Notes under the pieces: model-generated
Seen by the model: the letters and a program-made list of their open reading frames with translations, nothing else
Told to the model about the DNA's origin: nothing
Databases searched by the model: none
Made by a program: the position numbers and the translations under genes
Assembly (NCBI GenBank): GCA_052035915.1
Contig: JBPOHE010000159.1
Coordinates: 1-12,834 of the forward strand
Origin: JBPOHE01 sp052035915
GTDB taxonomy: Bacteria > Pseudomonadota > Gammaproteobacteria > Chromatiales > Chromatiaceae
Reading direction: 5' to 3'
DNA: 12,834 nucleotides
Part shown: in pieces, positions 1 through 6,722 of the stretch
Numbering within the stretch: position 1 is the first letter of the stretch
Layout: each line of letters opens with the position of its first letter

Positions 1-213
1 AAGAGGAGGTGGGGTCTGAGTAGAGAGAGGTGGCGTAAGCGCCCACTCGGATTCCTCTTCGATCAGTTCCACCGTCGTATATCGCTTCCGGGCGGTCATA
101 TCGTATTTGTAACGCACGCACACCAAACGGTCACCATATTTCTCGATCAGCCGTTTGGTTCCTTTCTGCCCCGGTTTGAGGGTGGCCTTGGTACCCATAC
201 TTTCAGGAGACAT
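1..213 (-). CDS. Small basic protein next to recombinase relic, partial
   Basis: The 5' part of a small gene whose 3' end lies beyond the left edge; the frame is open to base 1. Two in-frame ATGs exist, at 213 (71 codons visible) and 198 (66 codons visible); neither has a good ribosome binding site. From the inner ATG the protein begins MGTKATLKPGQKGTKRLIEK and continues with YGDRLVCVRYKYD and a TTVELIEEE segment. It therefore has a basic, PGQKGT-containing start, an alternating beta-like core and an acidic patch. It begins 7 nt (or 22 nt) after the stop codon of the integrase relic, so translational coupling to the former integrase is likely. From memory, short proteins of this style (LKPGQKGTK...VCVRYRYD) are common beside recombinases or transposases in proteobacteria, but I know of no assigned function. 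The coding call is fairly secure; the function is unknown. Confidence 0.6.
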   Translation of the reverse strand, partial: MSPESMGTKATLKPGQKGTKRLIEKYGDRLVCVRYKYDMTARKRYTTVELIEEESEWALTPPLSTQTPPPL

Positions 214-220
214 CGATCGA

Positions 221-618
221 TCAAAACCCACTCAGCCGTGCCAAGGGGCTTTTGACCCCCAACGGCCCCTTGTTCATCACATGGGTGTAGATCATGGTGG
301 TCCGCACGTCGCTGTGCCCGAGCCGCTTCTGTACGGTGTGGATGTCATAGCCATCTTCGAGCAGATGGGTGGCGAAGCTGTGCCGTAACCTATGACAACT
401 GCCGGGCTTGTGGATGCCGGCGGAGTCGGCTGGAAACAGGCGACGATCTCCGCCGCACCCATCTTCATGAGGTGTCGTTTGCCTTGAAAGAGAAGGTAAC
501 ACTTGGCCCAGGTAGGCCGTCTCGGTGCGGAGGCGGTAATCTTAGCCGCCGATGAGATCGCGCCTCCCGCCAAGCGAGGGGGAGCCGCTTCGGATCTTGA
601 CCGTGGAGAGGGGGACAT
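221..618 (-). pseudogene. Integron-type tyrosine recombinase relic
   Basis: A broken site-specific recombinase of the IntI/XerC-like family. The C-terminal part (221-421) is intact in one frame and reads AGIHKPGSCHRLRHSFATHL, then EDGYDIHTVQKRLGHSDVRT and TMIYTHVMNKG. This holds the catalytic Arg of HRLRHSF (codon near 385), the His of LGHSDVRTT (near 316) and the nucleophile Tyr of MIYTHV (near 289). N-terminal SAM-like pieces are scattered over frames: DYRLRTETAYLGQ lies at 541-503 in the same frame as the C-terminus, after a TAA stop, while YLLFQGKRHLMKMGAAEIVA lies at 498-433 in another frame. The sequence then jumps within about 12 nt from the N-terminal domain to the HxLRHSF region. About 150-200 residues, including the first catalytic Arg and the Lys hairpin, are therefore missing. 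At least two frameshifts plus an internal deletion make it non-functional. The start near 618 is approximate. No attC core pair was found nearby. Confidence 0.8.
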
Positions 619-771
619 GGGCCTCGCCGTGGCTTGTCCCTGCCGGTTTCATCTATGGGATCTTCCTCTGATGCCCTTGATGTGGTGCGGATACTAACTG
701 GCTCCAGTCTGGCGGACAACAGAGGCAAAAGCTCGGTGTCGTCTGGTCAGGAGCCTGTCTGTCGAGGCTTC

Positions 772-886
772 CGGGCATGAGCTGTTTTTCTGGTTTATTG
801 TTCTTCTATTGAGAACAATACCTCTAATAATTTGTTAGTTGTTCTCTATAAAAGAACAGAAACTGGGCATTTTCAGCTCATGCCCG
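772..886. repeat. Nested palindromes within a 13-bp inverted repeat
   Basis: Outer arms CGGGCATGAGCTG (772-784) and its exact reverse complement (874-886) enclose two inner palindromes of the same design. The first has 9-bp arms TATTGTTCT/AGAACAATA (796-804, 812-820) around a 7-nt spacer. The second has 6-bp arms TGTTCT/AGAACA (840-845, 853-858), also around 7 nt. Both match TGTTCT-N7-AGAACA, with centres about 41 bp apart, and both are placed symmetrically about the centre of the outer repeat (near 829). It could be a pair of operator sites, a small MITE-like element or a recombination site; the sequence does not decide. No target-site duplication was seen. Confidence 0.7.
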
Positions 887-913
887 CCCGCGTCCAACTC
901 TGCGAGTCACCGG

Positions 914-928
914 GGTCAAGACTTGACC
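914..928. repeat. 15-bp palindrome after yidD
   Basis: GGTCAAG and CTTGACC arms are separated by one base. It lies 18 bases past the yidD stop on the minus strand. No run of T follows, so it is not a standard intrinsic terminator; it may be a weak hairpin or part of a dispersed repeat. Confidence 0.45.
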
Positions 929-946
929 TCGTTCTTGGATGTGTTG

Positions 947-1222
947 CTACTTTGGGTTGACAGGCGGATCCCGATGGGACGGCCCTGTCCCCTCGGGCGC
1001 TGGCGGCACCGGGTCGAATCCGCCCGGATGCCAGGGATGACAGCGTAGCAAGCGTTTCAGCGCCAGCCAGGAGCCGCGCAGGACGCCGTGGAGTTGCAGG
1101 GCCTCGATGGCGTACTGGGAACAACTGGGGTAATAGCGGCACCTGGGACCGAGCAGTGGGCTGATCACCCACTGATAGACACGGATGAGGGCGATGAGTA
1201 CAGGACGCAGCAGGGCGTTCAT
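947..1222 (-). CDS. yidD: YidD membrane protein insertion efficiency factor
   Basis: A 91-residue protein matching the YidD (UPF0161) family, a small inner-membrane-associated factor that assists YidC/Sec insertion of membrane proteins. An amphipathic/hydrophobic N-terminus (about residues 3-24) is followed by the family core: SPLLGPRCRYYPSCSQYAIE (21-40), then the HG..RG.WLALKRLLRCHPWHPGGFDPVP segment (45-73), including the conserved cysteines and the CHPWHPGG motif. The tail is Pro-rich and variable. The ATG at 1222 gives the usual family length. In many bacteria yidD sits in the rpmH-rnpA-yidD-yidC cluster; here it instead lies 24 nt downstream of gpmI on the same strand, suggesting co-transcription with gpmI. 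The ribosome binding site is weak, so translational coupling is possible. Confidence 0.93.
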   Translation of the reverse strand: MNALLRPVLIALIRVYQWVISPLLGPRCRYYPSCSQYAIEALQLHGVLRGSWLALKRLLRCHPWHPGGFDPVPPAPEGTGPSHRDPPVNPK

Positions 1223-1246
1223 GGCCTATCGACTCAGTTCGCGCTA

Positions 1247-2830
1247 TCAGGCCGCGCCCTGGTATGGCTGTGGCATGGCGCCTTCCGCCCGCGGCCGCAG
1301 CAGCAGGGAGTGCGCCTTCATGCCCGGGGGCTTGGGCAGGCCGAGGAGTTGCAACACCGTGGGGGCGATGTTGGACAGGCCGCCCGAGGTCGAAAGCTGC
1401 CAGTCCTGCTGGTCGATGATCAAACAGGGCACGGGATAGGTGGTGTGTTGGGTATGGGGGGTGCGGGTGGCCGGGTCCAGCATCTCCTCACAGTTGCCGT
1501 GGTCGGCGGTGAGGATGACCGAATACCCATGGGCTACGGCGGTATCGAGCACCCGTCCGACCTCCAGATCCAGGGTCTCGACCGCCTTGATGACCGCTTC
1601 CCGGACGGCGGTATGGCCGACCATGTCGCCATTGGCGAAGTTGACCAGGATGAAAGCGTATTCTTCAAACTCAATGGCTCTGACCACTTCCGCCGCGACC
1701 TCGGGGGCGCTCATCTCGGGCTTGAGGTCATAGGTCGCCACCTTGGGCGAAGGGACAAGGATGTGTTCCTCCCCAGTCCGCAACTCGCTGTGGCCGCCGT
1801 TGAAGAAGTAGGTGACATGGGCGAACTTCTCGGTCTCGGCGCAGTGTAATTGCGTCAACCCGGCCTCGCTGATCACCTGGCTGAGGGTGATGGCCGGGGC
1901 TTCCTGATGGAAGGCGAAGGGGAGGGTGGAGGCACGGTCGTAGCGCATCATGCAGGTGACTATGATGCGCGGCGGTTTGGCTCCGCGATCGAAGCCCCTG
2001 AACGCCGGATCACTAAGGGCGGCCACCGTTTGACGGGGCCGATCCTTGCGGAAGTTGAAGGAGATAAAAGCATCGGCACTGGATACAGGCTCCCAACCGG
2101 GTAGGATGCAGGGTTTGATGAACTCGTCGTTCTCCCCAATCGCATAGGCGGACTCGATGGCGGCTCGGGCGGAACTCACCCTTCGCCCCTGGCCCTCGAC
2201 CAGGGCCCGCCAGGCGCGTTCGGTACGATCCCAGCGGTGATCCCGATCCATGGCGTAATAGCGACCCATGAGTGTGGCGATGGCGCCTCCAGCGGCCCGG
2301 GCCCCGTCCTCGACCGCCTCGATATAGGCCAGCGCCGACTGGGGTGGGGTGTCGCGGCCGTCGGTGATGATATGCACCAGGGGACGGGCGCCGTGCAGAC
2401 GGCAGAGTTCGAGCAGGGCCAGGAGGTGGGTCAGGTGACTGTGCACCCCGCCGTCGGAGACCAGACCCCAGAGATGAACCGGGTGTCCCGCCGCCGCGGC
2501 GCCCTTGACCGCCGCCAGCAACACCTTGTTGCTGAAAAAACTGCGATCGGCGATGGCGTCGTCGATGCGCACCAGATCCTGGCGAACGATGCTGCCGCAA
2601 CCCAGGGTGAGATGGCCGACCTCGGAATTCCCCATCTGGCCGTCAGGGAGACCCACCGCATGGCCCGAGGACTGCAACAGGGTATGGGTATGGCGGGAGA
2701 AGTAGTCGTCGAAGCGGGGGGTGTCAGCGATGGCGATGGCATTGTTGAGCTTGCCCGGATTGGTGCCGAAACCATCGAGGATGATGAGGATCACTGGACG
2801 TCTGGGTACGCCCGGAATGGAGGTGTTCAT
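1247..2830 (-). CDS. gpmI: 2,3-bisphosphoglycerate-independent phosphoglycerate mutase
   Basis: A cytoplasmic glycolytic/gluconeogenic enzyme interconverting 3- and 2-phosphoglycerate with two metal ions (usually Mn2+) and a phosphoserine intermediate. The N-terminus reads PVILIILDGFG, with the metal-binding Asp19. The phosphorylated Ser69 is in GQMGNSEVGH. Further family motifs follow: LVSDGGVHSH, HIITDGRDTPP, FNFRKDRPRQ, FANGDMVGHT, ILTADHGN and HTQHTTYPVP, the last three supplying metal ligands. From the ATG at 2830 it is 527 residues, close to the family's usual 510-520. The frame stays open upstream to 3028; an ATG at 2944 preceded by GGAG would add a 38-residue basic Pro/Arg-rich extension that is not typical of GpmI, so I prefer 2830, although its binding site is poor. 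yidD follows 24 nt after the stop. No key residue is missing. Confidence 0.95.
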   Translation of the reverse strand: MNTSIPGVPRRPVILIILDGFGTNPGKLNNAIAIADTPRFDDYFSRHTHTLLQSSGHAVGLPDGQMGNSEVGHLTLGCGSIVRQDLVRIDDAIADRSFFSNKVLLAAVKGAAAAGHPVHLWGLVSDGGVHSHLTHLLALLELCRLHGARPLVHIITDGRDTPPQSALAYIEAVEDGARAAGGAIATLMGRYYAMDRDHRWDRTERAWRALVEGQGRRVSSARAAIESAYAIGENDEFIKPCILPGWEPVSSADAFISFNFRKDRPRQTVAALSDPAFRGFDRGAKPPRIIVTCMMRYDRASTLPFAFHQEAPAITLSQVISEAGLTQLHCAETEKFAHVTYFFNGGHSELRTGEEHILVPSPKVATYDLKPEMSAPEVAAEVVRAIEFEEYAFILVNFANGDMVGHTAVREAVIKAVETLDLEVGRVLDTAVAHGYSVILTADHGNCEEMLDPATRTPHTQHTTYPVPCLIIDQQDWQLSTSGGLSNIAPTVLQLLGLPKPPGMKAHSLLLRPRAEGAMPQPYQGAA

Positions 2831-3076
2831 AGTGGCTGCCGATTCTTTGGAGACTGTCTGAAGGCCGGGTGGCCGAGGCCGCGATCGAGGCGCTGGGTCT
2901 CTTCGCTCGCCGGTCGGTCCTAGGTAAATGAGATTGACTTGCATTTTACTCCGATGGCGCTGGCCCTGTCCGTGACAGGATGATGACCATCCGGCCAGCG
3001 CCAGCCTCCACAGCCGTAAAACCGGCACTCGGGGCGCCGTCCCAGGCTCGAGGTTACCCAGGAGACGGGAGAAGCC

Positions 3077-3289
3077 TCAACCGCGACAATCCTGCTGTTG
3101 CCGGTGCGCCCGGTAGCTCATCCAGACAAAGACCAGCAAGGCACCGGTACCCGCGGTGATCAGGGCGATGCCGACGGGGAAGGCGGCGAATTCGATGAAT
3201 AGGGAACCCAATCCGAGACAGATGGCGACCAGAAAGAGCACCGGTCGGCCACAAAACCTCAGTCTGTCTATGAGCCAGTAGTTTTTCAC
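3077..3289 (-). CDS. Small two-helix membrane protein
   Basis: A 70-residue protein of unknown function. I chose the GTG at 3289 (first residues MKNYWLIDRLRF) because a strong GGAGAAG ribosome binding site sits about 6-8 nt upstream; the longer TTG start at 3328 lacks one. Two hydrophobic segments are visible: about residues 16-38 (PVLFLVAICLGLGSLFIEF region) and about 39-58 (VGIALITAGTGALLVFVWMS). They are separated only by a Pro-containing turn, suggesting a helical hairpin in the inner membrane. Both ends are basic (KNYWLIDRLRFCGR and YRAHRQQQDCRG), and Cys lies near each end. It is on the same strand as gpmI but about 250 bp upstream of it, so it is probably a separate unit. I do not recognise a named family. 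Confidence 0.6.
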   Translation of the reverse strand: MKNYWLIDRLRFCGRPVLFLVAICLGLGSLFIEFAAFPVGIALITAGTGALLVFVWMSYRAHRQQQDCRG

Positions 3290-3420
3290 GAATCTTCTCC
3301 GGGGCCAGGGGCTATGGCCAGAATACAAGCGGCTAATGTCAACCTAGCTAGTGGTGACGGCGGCGATTTCAACCCTGGGGAATCAAACCAAGTTCTTGGT
3401 TGCATTGCAACATCGGGGTG

Positions 3421-3565
3421 CAGGGGCGGATCATCTTTCTGAAGTACAGGGTTCCCGCCGTGCTGATTGGACGCCTGGCGAGCGACCGGCAAGCCCGCGA
3501 GTCTGGTTTGCGCAATGCAAGACGGCCCGAAGCTCTACCTGCCGATCCGCGGGATCGGAATTCTG
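3421..3565 (+). pseudogene. Possible GNAT acetyltransferase relic
   Basis: In one frame (about 3427-3510) the translation reads IIFLKYRVPAVLIGRLASDR followed by QARESGL. This resembles the (I/V)PVVxLGRLAVDRxxQGxGLG acetyl-CoA-binding core of the GNAT acetyltransferases that often act as TacT/AtaT-type toxins. A shift to a second frame (about 3506-3565) continues as AMQDGPKLYLPIRGIGIL, which can be laid over the following AxxxDAxxRxxxAADxxGIRGIL helix-strand. There is no start and no upstream or downstream domain, and the Q/RxxGxG/A loop is degraded. I see only a short decayed fragment, so chance similarity cannot be excluded. Confidence 0.3.
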
Positions 3566-3666
3566 ACGGAACGCCATGGCAGAGAGGCTAGCGCCCGGAT
3601 ATCGGCTGAGGGTGGTGGTCGGCTAAGCCGGAAAGGACTCGATCCTGGAGCGAGGTGGGGCTGAAA

Positions 3667-3691
3667 CGAAAAAGGCGGGATGCCCCGCCTT
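3667..3691 (-). terminator. Rho-independent terminator of the 66-residue protein gene
   Basis: On the minus strand an 8-bp perfect stem AAGGCGGG/CCCGCCTT (3684-3691 with 3672-3679) closes a GCAT loop. It is followed by a T run (five Ts, then CG and more Ts). It lies about 26 bases past the stop codon at 3718, the expected place for that gene. Confidence 0.85.
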
Positions 3692-3717
3692 GTACTCCGT
3701 TTCCAGACAAGTTGGAC

Positions 3718-3918
3718 TCAGCTGGCCACCGCCCAATCGGCGAAATTATCCATATTCTTTTCTTCGCCATCGGAATAGCCGGCCTCATAGGCCTCGGTAA
3801 CACGCTGCTCTTCGCGCTTGGGATTCATCAGGTATCCAGCCTGCCAACCCTGGATGTATTCCTCGTCCACACCCAGTTGTTCCATCCGGGTCACGGCGTC
3901 ATAGTAGGTCTGGTCCAT
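3718..3918 (-). CDS. Small acidic protein with GWxxGY repeats
   Basis: A 66-residue soluble protein of unknown function. It starts MDQTYYDAVTRMEQLGVDEE, is strongly acidic, and contains two similar short motifs: YIQGWQAGYL (about 21-30) and AYEAGYSDGEE (about 43-53), joined by the basic NPKREEQRV. It ends in a DNFADWAVA tail. The GW/GYxxG pattern recalls ribosome-associated small proteins such as RMF, but the match is too loose to name it. The ATG at 3918 is preceded by GGAG about 8 nt upstream, and an intrinsic terminator follows the stop, so it is a well-formed single-gene transcription unit. From memory, similar short proteins occur in environmental Gammaproteobacteria, some of them sulfur oxidisers; I cannot confirm that here. 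Confidence 0.75.
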   Translation of the reverse strand: MDQTYYDAVTRMEQLGVDEEYIQGWQAGYLMNPKREEQRVTEAYEAGYSDGEEKNMDNFADWAVAS

Positions 3919-4282
3919 AATATTTCTCCGAATACTCAGCCAACTGATTGTTTCGACTAGGAAAGGCCGCGAATTGCCACAATCCGGACAGTCTCTGCCT
4001 TGCCCCCTTGGGTCGGCGCCATCTCCGACACGTCATCGGGCAACCGCAACCGGTGATAAAAGCTAGGGGCATAAGAATACTCGCTTTTTCTAATATCTAC
4101 CACATTCAGGCCCGCTGGCTGACGGGGGAGGGCGCCCGGGGCTGACGACGGCCGACCAATCCGGCGCCGCGGGATTCGGCCCGGTCCGGGGGTTGACCTT
4201 CATAGCCGTCTCCTTCATCTTGGCGGCACGCCGGTTGGCGCGCAGACCCATCCCAGAGAACCCTTGAGGAGCCCTTGTCGAC
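3919..4282. other. Divergent intergenic region before the MoxR gene
   Basis: About 360 bases between the minus-strand small acidic gene and the plus-strand ATPase gene; promoters for both must lie here. The segment 4050-4105 is AT-richer than its surroundings. I see no confident -35/-10 pair. A 37-codon minus-strand frame (4090-4203) is listed separately as a low-confidence candidate. Confidence 0.45.
4090..4203 (-). CDS. Candidate 37-residue small ORF
   Basis: A short minus-strand frame starting ATGAAGGTCAAC at 4203, preceded by AAGGAG with a 6-nt spacing, which is an unusually good ribosome binding site for chance. The product, beginning MKVNPRTGPNPAAPDWSAVV, is rich in Pro, Ser and Gly and has no hydrophobic segment. 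It has high GC at third positions, like the genes around it, but in GC-rich DNA this is weak support. No family is recognised. It lies divergent to the MoxR gene. It may be a real small protein or a fortuitous frame. Confidence 0.22.
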   Translation of the reverse strand: MKVNPRTGPNPAAPDWSAVVSPGRPPPSASGPECGRY

Positions 4283-5329
4283 ATGCGCCCTGCACAGATT
4301 CTGATGGTTTTGGAGCGGGAATTTACCTGCACCCCGAGCGGCTACCATACCCCGGTCATGCTCTGGGGCCCGCCGGGGGTGGGAAAGTCCCAGATGGTGG
4401 CCCAGGTGGCCGCCCGCCATGGCGTCCAGGTGGTGGATGTCCGTCTCTCCCAGATGGAGCCGAGCGACCTTCGGGGTATCCCTTTCCGGACGGGGAATCT
4501 GGTCGAATGGGCGGTGCCCACCATGTTGCCGGAGGCGGGACGTCATGGGTCCCGGGGCATCCTGTTCATGGACGAGATCACCTCGGCCCCGCCGGCGGTG
4601 TCCGCCGCCGCCTACCAATTGATCCTCGACCGCCGCCTGGGCGCCTACCAGGTCCCCGAAGGCTGGGCCATCTTCGCCGCCGGCAATCGCCAGGGCGATC
4701 GCGGTGTCACCTACAGTATGCCCGCCCCCCTGGCCAACAGATTCTCCCATTTCGAGGTCGAGACCCAGCTCGACGACTGGGTAACCTGGGCCTACGCCAA
4801 TGACATCGATGAACGCATCATCGGCTTTCTACGTTTTCGGCCCGAACTCCTGTTCGATTTCGATCCGGCGCACAACCCGGTCGCCTTTCCTTCGCCCAGG
4901 TCCTGGGAATTCGCCCATCGGGGACTGCAAAAGTTCGCCGATCACCCCGAACTGCTGCAGGGCTGCCTCCAGGCTTGTGTCGGTCCGGCGGCGGGGATCG
5001 AACTCCACGCCTATCTCAACAGCCTGGACAAGATGCCGGATCTGGATCAGATCATCGCCGGTGCCGAGATGCCGGTGCCCCAAGAGATCGACCTGCAATA
5101 TGCCGTGGCTGCCGCCCTGGTCGGTCGCGCCATCCGCGCCCAAGGCCGCGCCGAGGGGCCCCGGGTGCTGGGGAATATCCTGGGCTATGCCCGCCGCTTT
5201 CCAGCCCGGGAGATGGGGGTGATGCTGGTCTCCGATCTCCACCGCACCCTTGGTCAAGCGGTGTTCGAGGTGCCCCAGTTCGCCGACTGGGCCCAGGAGA
5301 TCGCCGAGATCATGCTCTACGACGCTTAG
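4283..5329 (+). CDS. MoxR-type AAA+ ATPase
   Basis: A 348-residue cytoplasmic AAA+ ATPase of the MoxR/RavA group, which use ATP to remodel or activate target proteins together with a VWA-domain partner. Visible motifs are Walker A GPPGVGKS (29-36), Walker B ILFMDEI (93-99), sensor-1 Asn in FAAGNR (about 135) and an arginine-finger region APLANRFSHF (148-157). The C-terminal 190 residues form the helical lid and a family-specific extension. The ATG at 4283 is preceded by GAGGAG, with an 11-nt spacing. The stop is 13 nt before the DUF2201/VWA gene, so the two are surely one operon, the classic MoxR-VWA arrangement seen in RavA-ViaA, NorQ-NorD and CbbQ-CbbO. The substrate cannot be read from the sequence. 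All nucleotide-binding motifs look intact. Confidence 0.92.
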   Translation: MRPAQILMVLEREFTCTPSGYHTPVMLWGPPGVGKSQMVAQVAARHGVQVVDVRLSQMEPSDLRGIPFRTGNLVEWAVPTMLPEAGRHGSRGILFMDEITSAPPAVSAAAYQLILDRRLGAYQVPEGWAIFAAGNRQGDRGVTYSMPAPLANRFSHFEVETQLDDWVTWAYANDIDERIIGFLRFRPELLFDFDPAHNPVAFPSPRSWEFAHRGLQKFADHPELLQGCLQACVGPAAGIELHAYLNSLDKMPDLDQIIAGAEMPVPQEIDLQYAVAAALVGRAIRAQGRAEGPRVLGNILGYARRFPAREMGVMLVSDLHRTLGQAVFEVPQFADWAQEIAEIMLYDA

Positions 5330-5342
5330 CGCCGAGACCCCG

Positions 5343-6641
5343 ATGACTGACGCCGAACTCGAAGCCATCGCCACCAAAGTCGCCGCGGCCCGCACCAGGC
5401 TGATTCTCGATCGGCCCTTCCTCGGTGCCCTGGTGCTCAGACTGCCCATCGAGGCCGCCGATCCCAAATGGTGTCCGACCACGGCGACGGATGCGCGGAA
5501 GTTCTTTTTCAATCCCGAGTTTATCGCCAGACTCAGTCTGGATGAGACCGCCTTCATGCTGGCCCACGATGCCCTGCACTGCGCTTTGTCCCACTTCGCC
5601 CGTCGTCAGGGGCGGCTCAAATCCCGTTGGGATCGGGCCTGCGATTACGCCGTCAACCCGCTGTTGCAGGAGGAAGGCCTGGTGCCGCCAGCCGGGTCCC
5701 TGGTCAATCCCCAGTACCGGGGTATGACGGCGGAGGAGATTTATCACCTGCTGGATGACGCCACCCAGGAAGAACCCTTGGATCGCCATGTCTACGACAG
5801 CGAAAACCAGCAATCTTCCAAAGACTCGGGACAGCGGGAATCCGACCTTGACCGCCAGGGACAGACAGCGGAACAGAATTCCCAGGAACAGGAGCCTGGC
5901 GGCGGGCGAGCTGCGGATTCCGGGAGAGACCAGTCCAAGGAGTCCAAGGCCACCCCAACCGAGACCCCATCCGCTGGAGGGGCTGCGGAACCCAGACCGC
6001 TCACCCCGGAACAGCAGGAAACCCTCAAGGTTCAATGGCAGCAGCGATTGGCTGGTGCCGCCCAGCAGGCCATGCAGGCCGGCAAGCTGGGGGCCAATCT
6101 GGCGCGGATGATCGAGCACTTGCTCCAGCCGCAATTGCCCTGGCGCATGCTGCTCGCCCGCTATATGACCTCGGTTGCCCGGGCGGACTTTTCCTACAGC
6201 CGCCCCTCCAGGCGCGAAGGGCCATTCATCCTGCCGAGTCTGCGCAGTCAACAAGTGGATATGGTGATCGCGGTGGACACCAGCGGCTCGATTCAACCAC
6301 AGGAGATCGACGAGTTCCTGTCCGAGATCAATGCCATCAAAGGCCAGATCAGCGCCCGTATCACCCTGCTCGCCTGCGATGCCCAACTGGCCAACAACTG
6401 TCCCTGGATCTATGAACCCTGGGAGAGCTTTCAGCTGGCCATCGAGCTCAGGGGTGGGGGAGGGACCGCCTTCGAGCCGGTGTTCGATTGGGTGGAACGT
6501 CAGGCCCTCCACCCCGACCTGTTGTTGTATTTCACCGATGCCGACGGCTCTTTTCCCAAGCAGGAACCACTCTACCCGGTGATCTGGTTGGTCAAGGGCA
6601 AGAACAAGGTCCCCTGGGGTCAGAGAATCCAGCTCAACTGA
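5343..6641 (+). CDS. DUF2201-type metallopeptidase-like/VWA protein
   Basis: A 432-residue partner of the preceding ATPase. The N-terminal part (about 1-140) matches the putative metallopeptidase domain of DUF2201 proteins, with FMLAHDALHCALSHF (71-85) at the zinc-site position and RACDYAVNPLL (98-108) after it. The expected HExxH is HDALH here, so Asp replaces the catalytic Glu. Residues about 140-225 are a low-complexity Gln/Glu/Ser/Pro-rich linker. The C-terminal VWA-like domain (about 300-432) has an intact MIDAS: VDTSGS (311-316), the Thr of GGGGTAF (375) and the Asp of FTDADGS (399). The ATG at 5343 was chosen because upstream codons overlap the ATPase gene and look non-coding. VWA proteins paired with MoxR usually act as adaptors or substrate-recognition subunits; that role here is inference. 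Confidence 0.88.
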   Translation: MTDAELEAIATKVAAARTRLILDRPFLGALVLRLPIEAADPKWCPTTATDARKFFFNPEFIARLSLDETAFMLAHDALHCALSHFARRQGRLKSRWDRACDYAVNPLLQEEGLVPPAGSLVNPQYRGMTAEEIYHLLDDATQEEPLDRHVYDSENQQSSKDSGQRESDLDRQGQTAEQNSQEQEPGGGRAADSGRDQSKESKATPTETPSAGGAAEPRPLTPEQQETLKVQWQQRLAGAAQQAMQAGKLGANLARMIEHLLQPQLPWRMLLARYMTSVARADFSYSRPSRREGPFILPSLRSQQVDMVIAVDTSGSIQPQEIDEFLSEINAIKGQISARITLLACDAQLANNCPWIYEPWESFQLAIELRGGGGTAFEPVFDWVERQALHPDLLLYFTDADGSFPKQEPLYPVIWLVKGKNKVPWGQRIQLN

Positions 6642-6722
6642 ACCAAGCCGGAGATTCCCGGTCTGATCCCGATAAATTCGCCACTTTATCAACGATCTTT
6701 GCCCAGCCGTTCCGCTAGCGCC

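Larger units (their letters stand above)
619..946. other. Gene-free region upstream of integrase relic
   Basis: About 330 bases between the integrase relic and yidD. Short open frames occur, but none resembles a known protein or has a convincing start. The region includes an AT-rich segment (about 785-870) that contrasts with the GC-rich surroundings and carries the nested palindromes described separately, plus a small 15-bp palindrome at 914-928. It would have been the promoter side of the integrase gene when that gene was intact. Confidence 0.6.
3290..3717. other. Gene-poor stretch with relic and terminator
   Basis: About 430 bases without an intact gene. Several overlapping short frames occur, none with a proper start and family match. 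Within it I see a weak GNAT acetyltransferase relic (3421-3565) and, at 3667-3691, the terminator of the small gene at 3718-3918. The remaining bases show nothing I can interpret. Confidence 0.5.

Noticed and set aside
772..1040. attC or attI recombination site beside the integrase relic
   Set aside because: One core-like RYYYAAC (GTCCAAC at 892-898) is present, but no partner GTTRRRY was found to its right at attC distance, and none borders the 772-886 palindrome.
1088..1849. Plus-strand frame opposite gpmI/yidD
   Set aside because: It is a shadow of gpmI and yidD, whose catalytic and family motifs are clear on the minus strand.
3077..3328. Longer form of the small membrane protein starting at a TTG at 3328
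   Set aside because: The GTG at 3289 has a strong GGAGAAG site; the extra 13 residues are Arg/Pro-rich and overlap that site.
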